In this document: one piece after another, positions 1 through 12,689 of the stretch
Layout: each line of letters starts with the position of its first letter
How positions within the stretch are numbered: the stretch's first letter is position 1
Source: Symbiodinium microadriaticum
Taxonomy: Eukaryota; Sar; Dinophyceae; Suessiales; Symbiodiniaceae
Assembly (NCBI GenBank): GCA_001939145.1
Contig: LSRX01000814.1
Location: forward strand, 102,369 to 166,368
DNA: 64,000 nucleotides
Direction: 5' to 3'
Made by a program: the position numbers and the translations under genes
Notes under the pieces: model-generated
What the model saw: the letters and a program-made list of their open reading frames with translations, nothing else
Database searches by the model: none
What the model was told of the DNA's origin: nothing

Positions 1-633
1 GGGGGGGAATATAGGTGTGATTCTCGATCAAAACCTCTGTAAACCCCGTTATGCACAACAAAATCTCGCTTGGACGTTCACTGTATGCTCATGGCAGGGC
101 GTCCTGGGGCTTCCACTTTCTGGATTACCACCTTGCTCCCTCTTACAGAACCAACCTCCAAAAAAATACAGCCTATTGTCTTGAACACCTGAAGAGCCAA
201 ACTCGGCCCGGACTCGCCGATGTAGGTACTTCCCAAATCATCCGTGCCACAGATTCCTTCGGGGCAGACAACCAGAATCCGCGCATAGGGGATGTGCCGG
301 TGATGCTTAGGTTGGCATGCACTTTGTGCACCCCCACACCTTGATCCGCATCGACCTCATCGTGTGCCCGGAGGTTGACACTCCTCGGTTGGCGGAACGA
401 TCAGCAACCTTGCAGGACAGATTCCTCTGCTAGGCTGAAAGAGAACTAGGAAAACTTCCTGAATCATATCCGGAAGCATGATGTATCCCGGCTTCCCGCT
501 GATGGTCTTCAAAGTGACGAGCGCATAGTTGCATTCATTACCTGGCAACATTCTCCCACAGCTGCTCTCAAAGCTGGAACTGCAGCAGCAAAACATCCAC
601 AAACACGGTTTATGTTTTGGAGAAATCCCTGAC

Positions 634-1451
634 CTGTCTGGACACTCACGCCACTCTTCCACTGGGCCGAGGTCACAGGGCCGTTCGGAACGGACACGTA
701 GGGCTTCACGGTACCTGAACACGTGCTACCATCACTGCAGACAGAAGCTCACGCTCTAGTTTTGACTACGATGTCAAGTGTTTGGAACCTACCGTCAACC
801 GAAACCTTCAAAACTTCAAAACCCAAACACCCACCCAGACCCCCTAGACCCTCCTGCTCAAGAAGAGTAGATGTTCATTCCGTGCACCTGGGGCCAGGTC
901 GATGCTGTTCTCCTGCACAGAGATCCCGTTGCTGTTCATGAAGACCCTGACCGTCGTACCCGATGATTCTTCGGTCCAACTGAAGGCGAGGCCAATGGTC
1001 ACGGTGTTTTGCGATGACTTGTACTGGCAATGAAATGCTTGCCTCAACTCTCGCGCAAAGGAAAACCCTGCTACTACTAGCTCGCCTACAGCTTGAAAAG
1101 AAGTAACCAATGGCAAGGCACACTTTGAAGCCCCCACACTCAGTGTTGTCCACCACGCTATGAAGGCCCTTGCCTTGATAGTCGAAGCGTTGGCGAGGGC
1201 CCCAAGTTGCCGTGTAGTGCGGATCACCCCAATAGTTGCAACGCTTGAACTGCTGCTGATCATTCCTTAGCAGTAGCAGGCTGGAGGGATGTGCTGTAGA
1301 TACTGGCCATTTCCAGCATTCGAAGACTTGCAACGAGGCACAGGTTCTGGTTCGCGCAGACAGCGCAGTTCGCTGTTTTCTCCGTGTGTTTCAAGAACGT
1401 CCCGTGGGTTTGAGAGAACAGGGCCACCACGACCGCGAGCAGGTATTTCAT
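634..1451 (-). CDS. Secreted VWD-domain protein, partial multi-exon gene
   Basis: Exon 1 (1451-1332) starts at an ATG and encodes a clear signal peptide (MKYLLAVVVALFSQTHG) followed by a Cys-rich stretch; it ends at a GCAAGT donor. Exon 2 (about 1249-1122) carries the hallmark start of a von Willebrand type D domain: Cys, then WGDPHY, then FDYQGKG. Exon 3 (1042-888) continues in another frame with QAFHCQY, the usual second VWD block; the 79-base intron between them is GT-AG and phase-consistent. Exon 4 (714-634) follows through a phase-1 GT-AG intron. All acceptors used fit AG|G or AG|C. The rest of the domain is not confidently seen and probably lies towards or beyond the left edge. Family knowledge: VWD domains occur in secreted or surface adhesive proteins. 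The exact role is unknown. The domain call is firm; the exon ends are inferred. Confidence 0.72.
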
Positions 1452-1661
1452 GGCCTGCATAGGGGTTCATCAACATGTAATCGAATCCTGTAAAGGACCA
1501 CACTCACACCCCTCCCTGAGGAGAGAGCCCGACCTGCGTCTGCGGCTTTTCTCCAAGAGAGGTTGAGAATCGAGGCTTATCGGCTGAGACTGCGAGCAAA
1601 GCTTCATCAGACGTAGGCTGGCGGCCTGAAGCGAATCCCCACAACTTCTACATCTACACAT

Positions 1662-3150
1662 TCAGCAAACTCGAAAGTTCGACAGAATACCCTAACCGGA
1701 AGGCCCTGCCGGCAAGCCCTCTCTGTCTCTCTGACCCCAGCATTCCGTCAAAATTCCGTCCTTGTACCCACCCTTGCCGGACCTGAGCCAACAGCTCCAG
1801 TGAGCTGCGGATTCTACGAACCGCCTAGGGGGGCTTGCTTGGCAAAGGAGAACATGGCAATGTGGACACATTCGTGCAGGATCCTTCTGCTGCCTGCCTC
1901 ACGACTTGAGAGGGAAGAGGTCTAGTTCACTTCCACGTGTTCAGGCGGGATCCCGGCGGAGTAAACAGATCACAGATGGCTGAAGGGCTGTGCCGTTAAG
2001 CAGCAAGCTGACAGCCGCTCTCCTCTTGTGAAGCCTTGATGTCTGCACCTTTACAGCCCACAAAATGCTCGATACACCAGCTCCAAGACCTGGATGCCAG
2101 AACTATCCAAGACCGAGAATACTGTCCTAAACCTAAACCTTAAGACCTTAAGACTTTATCCATGAAGCTTGTACACCTAAAAGCCCTCTGAATCCAAAAA
2201 CATGACAGCCCGACGCGTTGACGGGAGATCCTTGCTGGACCTGCCAGGCTCAGGCAAGGCAAAGCGCAGTTTAACCTGGAGGGATTGTGGGGCTTAGGGA
2301 ATATAGGGTTTAGGACAAATAGTTAGGCAAAGAGCCTTTGGATGATGGGCAACGGGTTTAGGGAGCGGAGGTTTCTGCAACAGAGGCTCCAAGCCTTTGA
2401 CCGGCAATACGTTTTCTCCGAGTCTTCTTGCAGCCGGGACCCGTGCGACACCCAAGCTTCAAGTCGACACTCTGGAGCCAAGTAAACAAAGAGGATACTC
2501 TAGGTGAGAGCCACATGATCACTGCTTCCCAGCTACTCATCACTATCATCACGATCATCATGACCGCCATCAAGAGCACGAGCAGCATCGTCACCACCAA
2601 CAGCATCATTAGCATCAGCATCATCATCAGCATGATACGACAGGAGTGATAGGAGTCATGACACGTCTTCATGACGACGAAGTGCCATTGGCTGCAAAAT
2701 CTCCCAAAACCTCTCGGGCCTTTTCAAAGTGCTCTGCCATGGACTCACCGCCCCGGCAGTTCCGTGTGGTCCATGCCTGGGCTTCAGAGCCGCAACCCTA
2801 AACCCTACAACCCCCAAAAAAGGCCCAACAAACCTCACAACACACGGAAAAAAACGGGCTCACCGAGGCCCTGGCGACTCCGGCCTTGGAGGGGAACTCG
2901 CCCTGAGAGGTGTAAGCCTCGGACGCAGAAACTGAACCCACCATCCTGGGTAGGCGTTATCCGGACTCATGCCACTCTTACATTGAAGAGCTGCTCTTGA
3001 AATCACCACTTGACACAACTCTACAAGCTGAACTTCAGAGCTGGCCGGGCCGGAGGAGGCGTGGCTTCCCGAAGCAGCAAGCACACTTATCGAACGGAGA
3101 TTCCGGATAGGTTTTGTGTCATGTTTGTAATTTCACAGTCGGGGTCTAAA
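1662..3150. other. No gene seen; CAT-rich microsatellite near 2540-2640
   Basis: No convincing exon was found. The stretch holds single TTAGGG-like words and an imperfect CAT/ATC trinucleotide tract at about 2540-2640 (open in several frames, hence Met/Leu/Val-rich false ORFs). Confidence 0.5.
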
Positions 3151-3640
3151 GGGCGTACCGTCACATTAAAGGATTTGTCAGGCTTGATGCACTCTTTAAG
3201 GCTTGTACGGTTTACTCTTACCTGGGTTTAGAAGGGTTACTCACGTTCATAAGGTTTAGTGCTGCATTTAGGGTTGCGTTATGATTGGGGACGAAATTTA
3301 AGATGTCTGAAGAACTGGTTTCACATTTAGGGTTAGGAAGGTTTGGTGTCACAGTTAGAGTGAGGGCTTGTACAGTCAAGCGTCACATTTAGGAGTTTGT
3401 ATTGCTTAGTCTCGCATGTAGGGCTGATACGGTTTGGTGTCACATTTGGGGTTCATATGATTTCATGTTACATTTTAAGTCTTCAGGTGTACGTAGTGAG
3501 TTTCGGGTGTCATGGTGAGAATCTATAATGTATGTGCGTGCATCAACATTATGCTGTCAAGCTTACGTTTAGTGTCACATTCAGGGCTGCAGCATGTTTA
3601 GCGTCACATTTAATTGGGGTTTTGGCCCTGAAGTTGCCAG
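3150..3640. repeat. Degenerate GTCACATTTAGGGTT minisatellite
   Basis: About ten diverged copies of a unit of roughly 40-50 bases share the core GGTTTGGTGTCACATTTAGGG. Clear copies are near 3150, 3320, 3345, 3385, 3435, 3570 and 3605. The TTTAGGG part resembles the plant-type telomere word, but the units are too long and too diverged to be telomere. No coding signal overlaps. Confidence 0.6.
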
Positions 3641-3869
3641 GTGGTGTAAGCTTTAGGCAGATTTAGGTTCCGAGATGTGAAGGGTTTGAGATGCTACCTG
3701 GAGCTGGAAGTCCCACAACCACAAGCAGCTGTTATTTTCGCTTACAGTCTCGGCATTAGGCTGGTGTAGAGTGTGGCTCAAAGCCTTGGCACGAAAGCAC
3801 GCAAGAAGCAGCACCGAGCAATGAGTTTCAGCTCGTAGTTTCAGGGCATCTTCATCAGCCTTTCCAAGG

Positions 3870-4363
3870 GCTGGGCCCGCGCGAGGAGTCGACCGACTTC
3901 GCCACCCCTGGGGCTCCGAGGATCCGGCTTGCTGACTCTGCAGCTGCTTCCGCAAAGAGCCGAAGTCCTGTTCGCGCCGCTTCGGCTTCAACGAATTTGG
4001 GGTCGTGGACTTCGCACACGCTTTGGCAGTAGGGTTGGCGATTCATTTCACGGTCTAGGTCCAGGTCGCAAAGCTGCAGTCGCCTGAAAACTGGTACATG
4101 GGCATCGTAATTATACCTGAAACCTGCGACCGGTGCCCAGCGTCTACGACTGTAGGTTGCAGGCTCTTTTTTTCGAGTCGAAACTCTCCGAACGAACGAG
4201 ACCAGAAATGCTGCGCATCGAGTGCTCCGTTGCCCGTCAGCAAGCATCTGCCATCCCTGCAAAATCTTCAGATCGCACAGCAAAATTCATGGCCATAGAC
4301 GGGTGACGAGGCCTCTGCGGCCGAGAGCAGGATCTTTTGGACGCCTTCCGACAAAGTCTCGTC
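3870..4363 (-). CDS. Anonymous multi-exon gene fragment
   Basis: One exon is very clean: 4363-4301, 21 codons, acceptor TTGCAG|G and donor ACCC|GTC, phase 0 at both ends (DETLSEGVQKILLSAAEASSP). Further down the same strand, a frame at about 4040-3880 reads as an Ala/Glu-rich helix (FVEAEAARTGLRLF...) and one at about 4250-4060 reads GNGALDAQHFWSRSFGEFRL. The joins between these pieces are not resolved. No family is recognised. Confidence 0.42.
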
Positions 4364-4599
4364 CTGCAAGACTTGCACTGCGCTGCCATGGCCCGCTGCA
4401 TGTTCCGAAAGCTCCACATTTTTGCAGATTTCAGTGCCTGATTGATGCGCTGGAAATTCTTCGGTCTGTCAGGCAGGCTCGCTTATCTAGGAGCAACCGC
4501 GTAAGACCGGAAAAAGCACATTCTGGTCAGTGGAAGTGGCTAGCATGAAGCTAAGACTCCCAAACTTGAAACGAGAGCCTCAAGGCAAGAGCCGGAGAA

Positions 4600-6125
4600 C
4601 ACTATATACACTATAGTCTAGGTAGAAGATGATTTCATATACTATCAGCTACTGCAAGATCCTGTAGTATACTTCAATATACGATCATACTCTACAAGAT
4701 ACCATACTGTACCACAAAGATACTATAATAGGCTGAAGGGTTGCTGTGAATGCTATAATACACTGCTCAGAAATCCCACAATGACACCTCCCGATCGACT
4801 CTGGGGCCCGGGCACTCTCAAACTCGCAAAGCCTCGCTGGTGTGCCAAAGCTTCGTCCAGATCTCAAAGCCCGTTGCGAAGTTAGGGCATTATAGAGCAG
4901 TAACGGAAAACATGGTAGATTTTGGCATTGTGGTATCTTGCAGTACGGTACAGTATGTTACTGTCTCTTATAGCATTTGCTTCTAGTCTTAGTCTGTTCT
5001 AGTATTTGGGAAACCGGAAGTTCACATGTCGAACCTCCGAGCCTCATACCTCCGACATCGAAACGCATCTGCCCCTATGAGTAGCTCAAGTCCTCTTTCA
5101 TGCAGATAGCTTGCCGTAGGAAGCACACCATCCAAAGAGGCAAAGGGCATGGTATTCCAGAAGCTCACTGCAGCCGAGGAAGCAAGTAAATTTCGTCGAT
5201 AGATCGCCGGAGGCGCAGAAGACTTTGGGCCTGCAGCAAGAATCTGGATTTGGGTCTAGGATAGTTTCGGATTGTGGGCGCGAGTTGCAGCCTATCGTGC
5301 TTCCCTGTCGTGCTTGGAAAATAAATTCGAAGGCTTGTCTTCAAGAAAACCTGCAGCTTCAACCCCGAAGCGTACAAAGTCTCACCATAGGCAGCTCATC
5401 CGTCAAGAGCCACAGCGAAGCCGGAACTGCACTGTACCCGTGCAAATGGCGCGGAGGCGACCCGGCACCACAACCTGAGCCCCTGAACCCCTAAAGCTCC
5501 TGCACCCATGATTCTCCCTTGCAACCCCCAAAAGCGAGTCCCGAAACCTCTCAGTCCCTTCAAGCCCGCCGTGAAGCTTTGAAGGTTTAGAATACAAAGA
5601 ACGATGATGATCGCATTTTCTCGTATCTCATTGTATCTGATACCGGTATGATGTTCTTTCGCATACTATAGTGACTAGAGTGTACTATGGTATACTATAG
5701 CATACTATAGCGTCCTATAGTATACTACGGTTGATGATATAAATCCTGCATTACCTTAGTGACCCTAAACTATGGGGATTCTGGTATATTCATTATTATG
5801 GCCTTTCTTTGATTTATACCATCAACCGTATAGTATCTTAGAGTATACTCTTTCCAGTGTATTAGAGTGAAAAAAAGGCTGATGAGGCCTCGAGGAAGCC
5901 CTCCCGCCGGAGGACCGTCCAAAGGTCCGGAAGTCCAGGTTGCGAGCCTCGAAGGGGAGCCAAGAGTAAGAAATAAAGTTATATCAGGTACCTAGAACCC
6001 TTGTATACCATACTGTTAAAGGGTTTTAGGATTTAAGGTTTAGGGTTTAAGATGCTGAAACACAGCGGTATACTATAAGATACTGAAACACAGTAAGATG
6101 CTATAATATGCTTGACTGGAAAGTG
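4600..6125. repeat. Region rich in degenerate TATACTATAG words
   Basis: Short words of the type ATACTATAG and their complements recur at 4600-4990 and 5640-6110. At about 5690-5726 they form an inverted pair GTATACTATAG / CTATAGTATAC with a spacer of about 13 bases. The region also carries TTTAGGG-like words near 6020-6050. No exon was recognised, apart from a weak frame near 5230-5490 that I do not support. Confidence 0.45.
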
Positions 6126-7770
6126 TTTTCTAGGTTCAGGGTTGAGGGTTTGCAGGCGTGGCATCTTCCGGCGCAGGGGTCGGATGTCAGGTCGAGGCTT
6201 TTGGCGTGTAGAATGCAGGGCTTGGGGTGTCAGAAGTGGAGTTTTCGGTGGGGGGTGGGGGGGGTGNGGGGGGTTCGCTGAAATATGATGCGAGCATTTT
6301 GGGCCTTTGGGGTGGTAGGGTGAAGGCTGCAGAATTAAGCTTGATCTAGAGAAAGCTTGAAACCTCCGGACAGCAACCCACACGTTCGCCATGCCGACTG
6401 AGATCAGAGACGACGAACCACTTAAACCCAACTAGAGATCAAGTCAAAGCACGCCAACAAAGCGACGTCGCGCGTCTCTTCTACTATTGCCGGATATCCC
6501 AGTAGGGAAGAGCCCTTCAACACGAGCCCAAACCTGCATCCCAAAACCAGCTCGAAAAGTCGCACAGCATCGGACGGGGAGCATGGAGCAGTAAGTCCCC
6601 TCCCGAGGCGAGCGGGGGGTGGGGTGGCAACCTCAAGGGCACCTCGAGGGATATTTTACATTGTGGTGCCTCCTTTCCCGAGACCCCCCCTGTCGTGTGG
6701 CCGACATGTCACTGCGTGCCTCGCTGGTCGTCGAAGTCGCCCTGCGGCCTTTCCTCAAAGTCACCTAGACTGCAGCTCCGGCCCAGCTTTTGTGGGGATT
6801 CAGTTGCATTAAGGATTCGATGAACCATTCAATATTATGCATTATGCTGCTTGTTTTTTAAAGTGTGTTTTGGGGGGGCTCTAATTTTGATAGTATCATC
6901 ATCAGCCATGACTGTTGAGGCATAGGTCGGCTTCCAACTCTGGTTACACTCTAGCATTAGGAAATACTTCTTTGACTTCAATTTTGAGGGGCTGTGTTTC
7001 ACAAACTGATTAAAGTGATGGTGCGACTCTGCATTCAAGGCAGCTTGAGGCATTCAATACATTGATAGGCTGCAAGAAGAAACAACTGACATTGAACAGT
7101 AAGAACCCCTGTAACAACAAGAACTGCAAAGAACCCTACAATGCCCCTACCGTAGCCCTTAGTGGCCTGTCGCCTTGCCCTCTCACCTTCTTCACCTTGG
7201 GCCTGAACCGAGTTGAGCCTTTCGGCCTTCCCTAAACCCGAAACTTTCGGGGCCCCGGGCTGAGCTCCGGAACGAAGCCTAAGCTCAGGCCTGGTGGGGG
7301 CCCGAAGTAGCCTTCGAAGTCCCAGGGCCTTCCACGAGTTCTGGGGCGCGAGAGGAGAGCAGGGCTCAGGGTGTAGGGCATAAGACTTGTAGCTTTAGGT
7401 AGTGAAATGCCAGGGCACTTCATCAGTTTCGGATTCGGCCTGGGACTTTAGCCATTTTGTGGCTGGGACGTCCCAGCCTCCAATGGATCAAGCCTCTCCC
7501 TGACACTACCCCAAGGAGAAGCCATGGCTTCACCAGTTTGAGGCCTTTGATGGTTTGCCCACATATCCACATGCATCCATACATCCGCGCACGTACTTCT
7601 GCCCTATATATTAGTATACACGGGGAAGCTATGGGCTCGCGGTGAGCTCCCAGCCCTCTTCGCCTTTCCAGGCCCGGCGGCGGCGGCAAAGGCAGCCCGG
7701 GAGCGCCAGCGAGGCCGAGGGCCTTCTGCTCGATGAGTTCTTGTCGGCTTACACGCGTACATCTGTGTGG

Positions 7771-7772
<2 letters not shown>

Positions 7773-7808
<36 letters not shown>

Positions 7809-7932
7809 ATATGTATACATTCATGTAAAGGCTTTATATGACTATATGACAGGATGTCATGCCTGCAGTCAAACTTCTATCTGCAGATGTGTGTGTGTGT
7901 GTGTATGTGTGTATATATATATATATATATAT
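7773..7932. repeat. (GA)n, (TG)n and (TA)n microsatellites
   Basis: A pure GA run lies at about 7775-7805. A TG run passing into a TA run lies at about 7887-7932. Open frames over these runs are repeat artefacts. Confidence 0.9.
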
Positions 7933-8164
7933 GCTTGTTTGTATTTACATCTCATGCTTAAACATATGTATGGCGCAACAGGGCGCTGCTATATGGACTC
8001 ATGTCTAAACGCATTGTGGCGAGCGTACTATGCCTCCAGGCGCTGGACGCCGGCATCGACCTGACCGCAGTCGTTGCGGCCTTTGCCTCGAGCTCTTGGG
8101 GCTTTTGGGGATGGTTTTTGCCCACATTTTGGAGCTTGGACTGGAGCTCAGTGGTCAAGCTGTG

Positions 8165-8265
8165 CGGCTTTAGGGATTTAGGGCCTCAGGCTTGGGGTTT
8201 GGGGGCGAGGGGCTTGGGCTCTAGGATTTCAGGGGCTTCGGGTTGAGGGTCTAGGTTTCAGCGTT
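8165..8265. repeat. G-rich TTTAGGG-like degenerate tract
   Basis: Runs such as TTTAGGGATTTAGGG, CTTGGGGTTTGGGGG and GGGGCTTCGGG follow one another for about 100 bases. Similar tracts recur through the window (for example 16470-16700, 24020-24120, 55770-55870). They look like decayed telomere-type or G-rich satellite sequence and could form G-quadruplexes. Confidence 0.45.
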
Positions 8266-8289
8266 TAGAGCAAGAAAATCATGCCAGAT

Positions 8290-8725
8290 GTGCCAGTTCG
8301 GAACTCAAGAATTCGCACAATACCCTGTTCTGTGACCGAACCCACTTGAAAATTCAGTCGCACGCTCCATCGGCGCGTCAACGTCGAAGAGGACGACGAG
8401 GCCTTTGTAGTAGCGCAGTACTGCACCGTGCAAGATTCGGGAGGGTCTAAATTCAGGCACAGCCTGCTTTCAATTTCAGCTTCAGCAGGAGGTTTGGTTG
8501 CATTTTGGGTCCTATGTAGGCTGCAGGTACGGCCTCGTGGTTCAGGTTCGGAGTGTGCCAGGCAGGCCATGGAAGCGTAAACTGCAAGGTGGTGCTTCGC
8601 AAATGGACCCATGCAGACCCGAACATGCGGATGTTCCTGAATTCAGCGAGCGCAACGACGGACGGGCGAGTGCCCTCGCAAAGGGTATCGAACTCAACGC
8701 GACAATAGTGAATGCAGACACTTGA
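8290..8725 (-). CDS. Two possible exons of an unknown gene
   Basis: A frame at about 8720-8520 gives protein-like sequence (VEFDTLCEGTRPSVVALAEF, then MFGSAWVHLRSTTLQF). A second frame at about 8455-8310 gives LHGAVLRYYKGLVVLFDVDA. They lie on one strand and read as consecutive exons, but the boundaries could not be fixed. No family is recognised. Competing frames are open in part of the region, so this is weak. Confidence 0.28.
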
Positions 8726-10084
8726 AGGAGGCCTGTCCTTTTGACTGTCACTCCCGTGATCCAAGAGCCTTCCGAGTACATGTTTATGTAGAAACGCGAT
8801 AAGCTCCCCAGAAAATGCCAAGCCACCGCATGCTCCAACACGATGACATGCGTCGTCCCTAATAAGTTCGAATCGGCCGTGGCGATGCCGGGTGAAACAA
8901 CCAAACGCCACCTCTCAGGTGCCAGCTGCTGACCCTTTTCGCCGTGAGGTTGGCATCTGACCAGGTGCCACCCAACCAATGAAGCTTTGAGGGAGCATCC
9001 ATAGGCCGAAACATTTGGTGTAGGCATTCTGGGAACTTGAGAAAGCCTCAACGCAACTTTCGTTTCACTCGGAAGCAGGCTAGACTAAGGTGGCATGAGG
9101 CTTCTGATGTCATTCATGTTCAGGGAAACTGATGACAGGTTACTAGCAACAGCATAGCATTTTGTTTCTGTGAGGATATTGAAAAGTGAAGGCGGCAGCC
9201 GACGATCCTAGGATCAGACGATGTGGGGCAGAGCCTGGTTTCTTGGCAGAAACCATAATCCCTGCCCATATTGAAGCCTAGCAGTACGTCTAGTTATGCA
9301 AGCCGTCATTACACGACTCCCAGCTAGGATAACCCCGCTGCACGTCTCTCCTGGCCCCTCTCTCCAAAAGACTCAAGGATGTGCACAAGAGCAGAAGCAC
9401 TGCCCGCACCTTCATGACCATCGCAGCAGCAGGCAGCAGCAGCGGATGCAGGCCGAGTGCTACATGAACTGCTACGTTGACCAACTACTTGCTCCAAGGG
9501 CTTGTTGTCTGGTGCATACATTCAGGCCCTATCTCGGCACAGCTTGCTTGATGGAGAATAGTGGGACTAGGCTGCAAAGCAAATGACAGAGTTCGCCGAT
9601 CATGCTTTGAGATCCTGTACGTGCAGCATAGTCTGGGAAGCTCTACACAACCTCACAGCCAGCTTGAGACCATCACATGAAAGCACACCGCTGCAAATTC
9701 CTTACCACATCATGGCCCTGAGACAACAAAGGCATGCGCTGCATGTCTCAGACGGTTCGGACGGTATGTCCTAAACATGGGTACACTTTGCGCCCATACA
9801 ACGATGCAAAGCATCAAGGATTCCAAAATGAACGGGGGTTGAACAGGTTATGTCATGTGCAACCTACGGTCAAAACCCGACGGGGAGCCTGAAGGGAGGC
9901 AGTGCCTGGGCCACCTTTCCACTGGGGCAAAAAATCTAAGCCAAAACAAAATGAAGCATCAACCATTTTCGCGGTTTGACGCAGCACGAAAGCCACAAGT
10001 TCGCTCCGTGGGCCGGTCTTTAAAAGGAAAGCTGTCCACGAACGAAAGGTGCTCGACCGTCCCAGCAGGGGTTTTTTGAAGTCT

Positions 10085-10430
10085 TCTATGTAAGCCGAAG
10101 CTTTCAACACACCTCAAGGAACAAGCCGTTGAGTCCTCAGCCCTGAAGCTTGCCTTTGTGTGGGTTGGATTGCAGGCACCATTGACGAACACCGCGCTGC
10201 AAGGTTCATCACTCGCTGTGTCTCCGTATTTTGCCTGCGTGGTGCTCTGAATACCCGCTACATCGCAATCTCCTTCGCAACATGCATAGCTCGGAGCTAG
10301 ACTCACCTGAAAGCATCTGCCGAAACGGCAGTTCTCAGCTGTGGATGGTCGGCAGCGGCACAAGGGCACAGAGAAGAAAATCCCTGAACAGGGAGCCTGT
10401 AGCTCTCTCGAAGGTCTGATTGCCGTCTCG
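10085..10430 (-). CDS. Possible Cys-rich exon(s)
   Basis: A frame from about 10430 to 10085 contains Cys-rich text on both sides of a perfect-looking donor (CAG|GTGAGT near 10305): CRFGRCFQ before it, and YACCEGDCDVAG and further Cys residues after it. Either the donor is used and the second part is intronic, or the frame continues as one secreted Cys-rich exon. The stretch 8900-9950 shows nothing convincing. Confidence 0.28.
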
Positions 10431-11714
10431 AACATCTGACCAGCCAGCACTCGCCGCAATCCGGCCAGGTTCCGCTACGGTCTACTTGTGACGGCCAGGG
10501 GTCTCAAAACTGAGAGACTTTGGAGTTGGGCAGCAGACAAGTTGAAACCCAAAGGCATAGCCTTACTCAGCCTTACTTGGCTCCATGATCATGAACGGCC
10601 GTGTCTGACTTAAAGGCTGTGTTACAAGCCTTGGGGCTCAGCTTTATAAGACTAAGAGGCTGTCAGCGCAGTCAAGACTTGCAATCAGCTGTCTCTGCGG
10701 TGCGGAATCAGAAGATTTGATGCCCCTCATGCGCCCTCGGCCTGTGGCGGGTTTGGGTGTCTCGAGGGCGTCGGCATTTGGGCTCACGCCGAGGGGGGCG
10801 AGAAGTCTGGGGTGCGGCACTCGAAGTTCTTGTGGACACTGAAGCCCACTTGCAATATTATGTCAGAGCACATGCTCGCCTGCTACACAGGATATGTCTT
10901 AGCTCTTGCTGTTTCTGATGCCCCTTACATCGAAAACGTCTCACTCCCGGCCTTCTCGACGGCTCGTGGCGCCCAAGTAGATTGACTGGGATCGAACTCT
11001 GGTGCGTCAGCGCAAAGCCTGGCTTTGCTGGAGCATGGGCTCTGCATGGCAGCATCCGGACAGATGTGTCAGGTTGCGTCGGTCGGATCCTCAAGTCTGG
11101 TTCAGGCTTTGAGCGCTCTCATCTCCCGGCATGTACCTTCTAACCCGCGGTGCACCCGTAACCCAATCTGAACTGTTGCTTGGGGGCTTGGCTTGATGTA
11201 TGTCGCATCACCACTCTTCGGTGCTTCATATTGCCACTGCGACTGCTACCAGAAGTAGGCTATGCATAGCAAACATGGTAGCACTGTAGTACGCAGCGAG
11301 AAAGGAGCTGAATAATTAGCTAGGAACAGACGTACAGGAAGCTCTCAGCGGAAGCGGGGGGAGAGCCCGCAAGAGCGCAGCACAGTCTATGGGGGACTCA
11401 CCTGCTAACCTCGTGTACTCAACGTGGAGCTCGGCCTGTGTGTTGCTACTGCCACATACTCATTCTTCCCAATAGCTCCAGTCCAAGCCAGCTGTCCCGG
11501 CTGGAATTCCTCAAGAATCAGGGACTCAGGAGTTAGCACAACACGTCCAGTTGGGACTCGACAGTTTGGGTATGAAAAATCAGCTTCGAGGGTTCACCGC
11601 TTTAAGTTTCCTTTTAGCTTGGAGCTCTATGAAACCAGTTCGGCTTCTGGGACAACTTAGAGACGCGAAGCTCATGGTCATCAGACTTCGGAATCCTTAG
11701 AGGTTCCGGCCTTA

Positions 11715-12440
11715 GGGGGGGGGGGTCCTTTGTGAACACCCACATGCACATGAAGCTGCTGTGTGGGATCTGCTCATGGACAAGCACGGCGATATTTCGG
11801 TTTAGGGCTGAAGTGCGGATATCAGGGTCAAAGTGCTCACGCAGAGGGAGAGCCATGCCGTAGATACCTGCTTCCAAGGACGGCCAAGGCGGCATTCGAA
11901 CCGGAGTTGCATCGATCTGTGAAGCCACGGAACCGAGAAGAACCAACATCGTACCACTTCCAACCCAAGTGGCGGCTGCACACACGCGGAGAGAGTCTCC
12001 GGAAGCCGGAGGCTTCTCCTCAGGAGACATGGTCGCTTGGAAAGTTTTGTCGCGCAGGATTAGGTCTCAGGCAGTTTGGGAATTTGGGGTTTATGGAGTC
12101 TTAAGCCCTGATGATGGGTGCACCACCGATGCAAGGCCTCAATGCGGAGATCAACATCAGGGTGGTAGAAGCAAGTGATGTCCGGGGCATCTACGGCTGC
12201 TCAGCAGCAACCCCGAGTTTCCGAATTTAACATCTCCAGCTTTCGATTTTCGGGTCTGCAAGGGAAGGTGGGACGACTCCAATGTTGCGCCTGGATCCAA
12301 GGCAGCTTCTCTGCGTTTGCAGCTGCCAGCGTGCCCTGGCTAAAGGCGACATGTGCTATTCCGAGTAAGCGGGAGCTCCTGACTGAGTGCAGCGAGCTGA
12401 TGAGTTTGCTTAGATTTCGGCGCACTTGATGAAAGGACTG
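11715..12440 (-). CDS. Possible membrane-protein gene fragment, two exons
   Basis: Two minus-strand frames have natural composition. One at about 12440-12205 reads VRRNLSKLISSLHSVRSSRL and continues for about 70 residues. One starting at an ATG at 12030 and running to about 11715 contains a hydrophobic segment (TWVGSGTMLVLLGSVAS) and then an acidic/aromatic stretch (MALPLREHFDPDIRTSALNR). The second could be an independent start or an internal exon. No family is recognised. Confidence 0.33.
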
Positions 12441-12689
12441 AGGATAGAGGAACAGACACACCCTAAACCCTAAAGAGCAGCAATGGTCACAGGCTGGTGA
12501 GATCAGGCACAGCACCCCAAAGTCCGAGCACCTTCAACTTCCAAATCGCACCTTGACGTCGTGGTACGCATCCTCGTCGAAGTTTCGCAGCAGCTTGTGG
12601 AGGTAGCCTCTCGAACCATGAAAGCGAGCTTCGTACGTGCTCCAACATGCATGCATGTGTCTCTACACATACTGATGAACACACACACA

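Noticed and set aside
844..1263. Single 139-codon ORF as the gene product
   Set aside because: It mixes intron and exon; the VWD block proves the true reading changes frame at the 1121-1043 intron.
7446..7466. Relic of the dinoflagellate spliced leader (AGCCATTTTGTGGCT)
   Set aside because: Only AGCCATTTT agrees; the flanks do not match, so chance is likely.
10975..11060. tRNA-like T-arm (GTTCGATCC) on the minus strand
   Set aside because: The stem bases do not pair and no acceptor or anticodon arm could be drawn.
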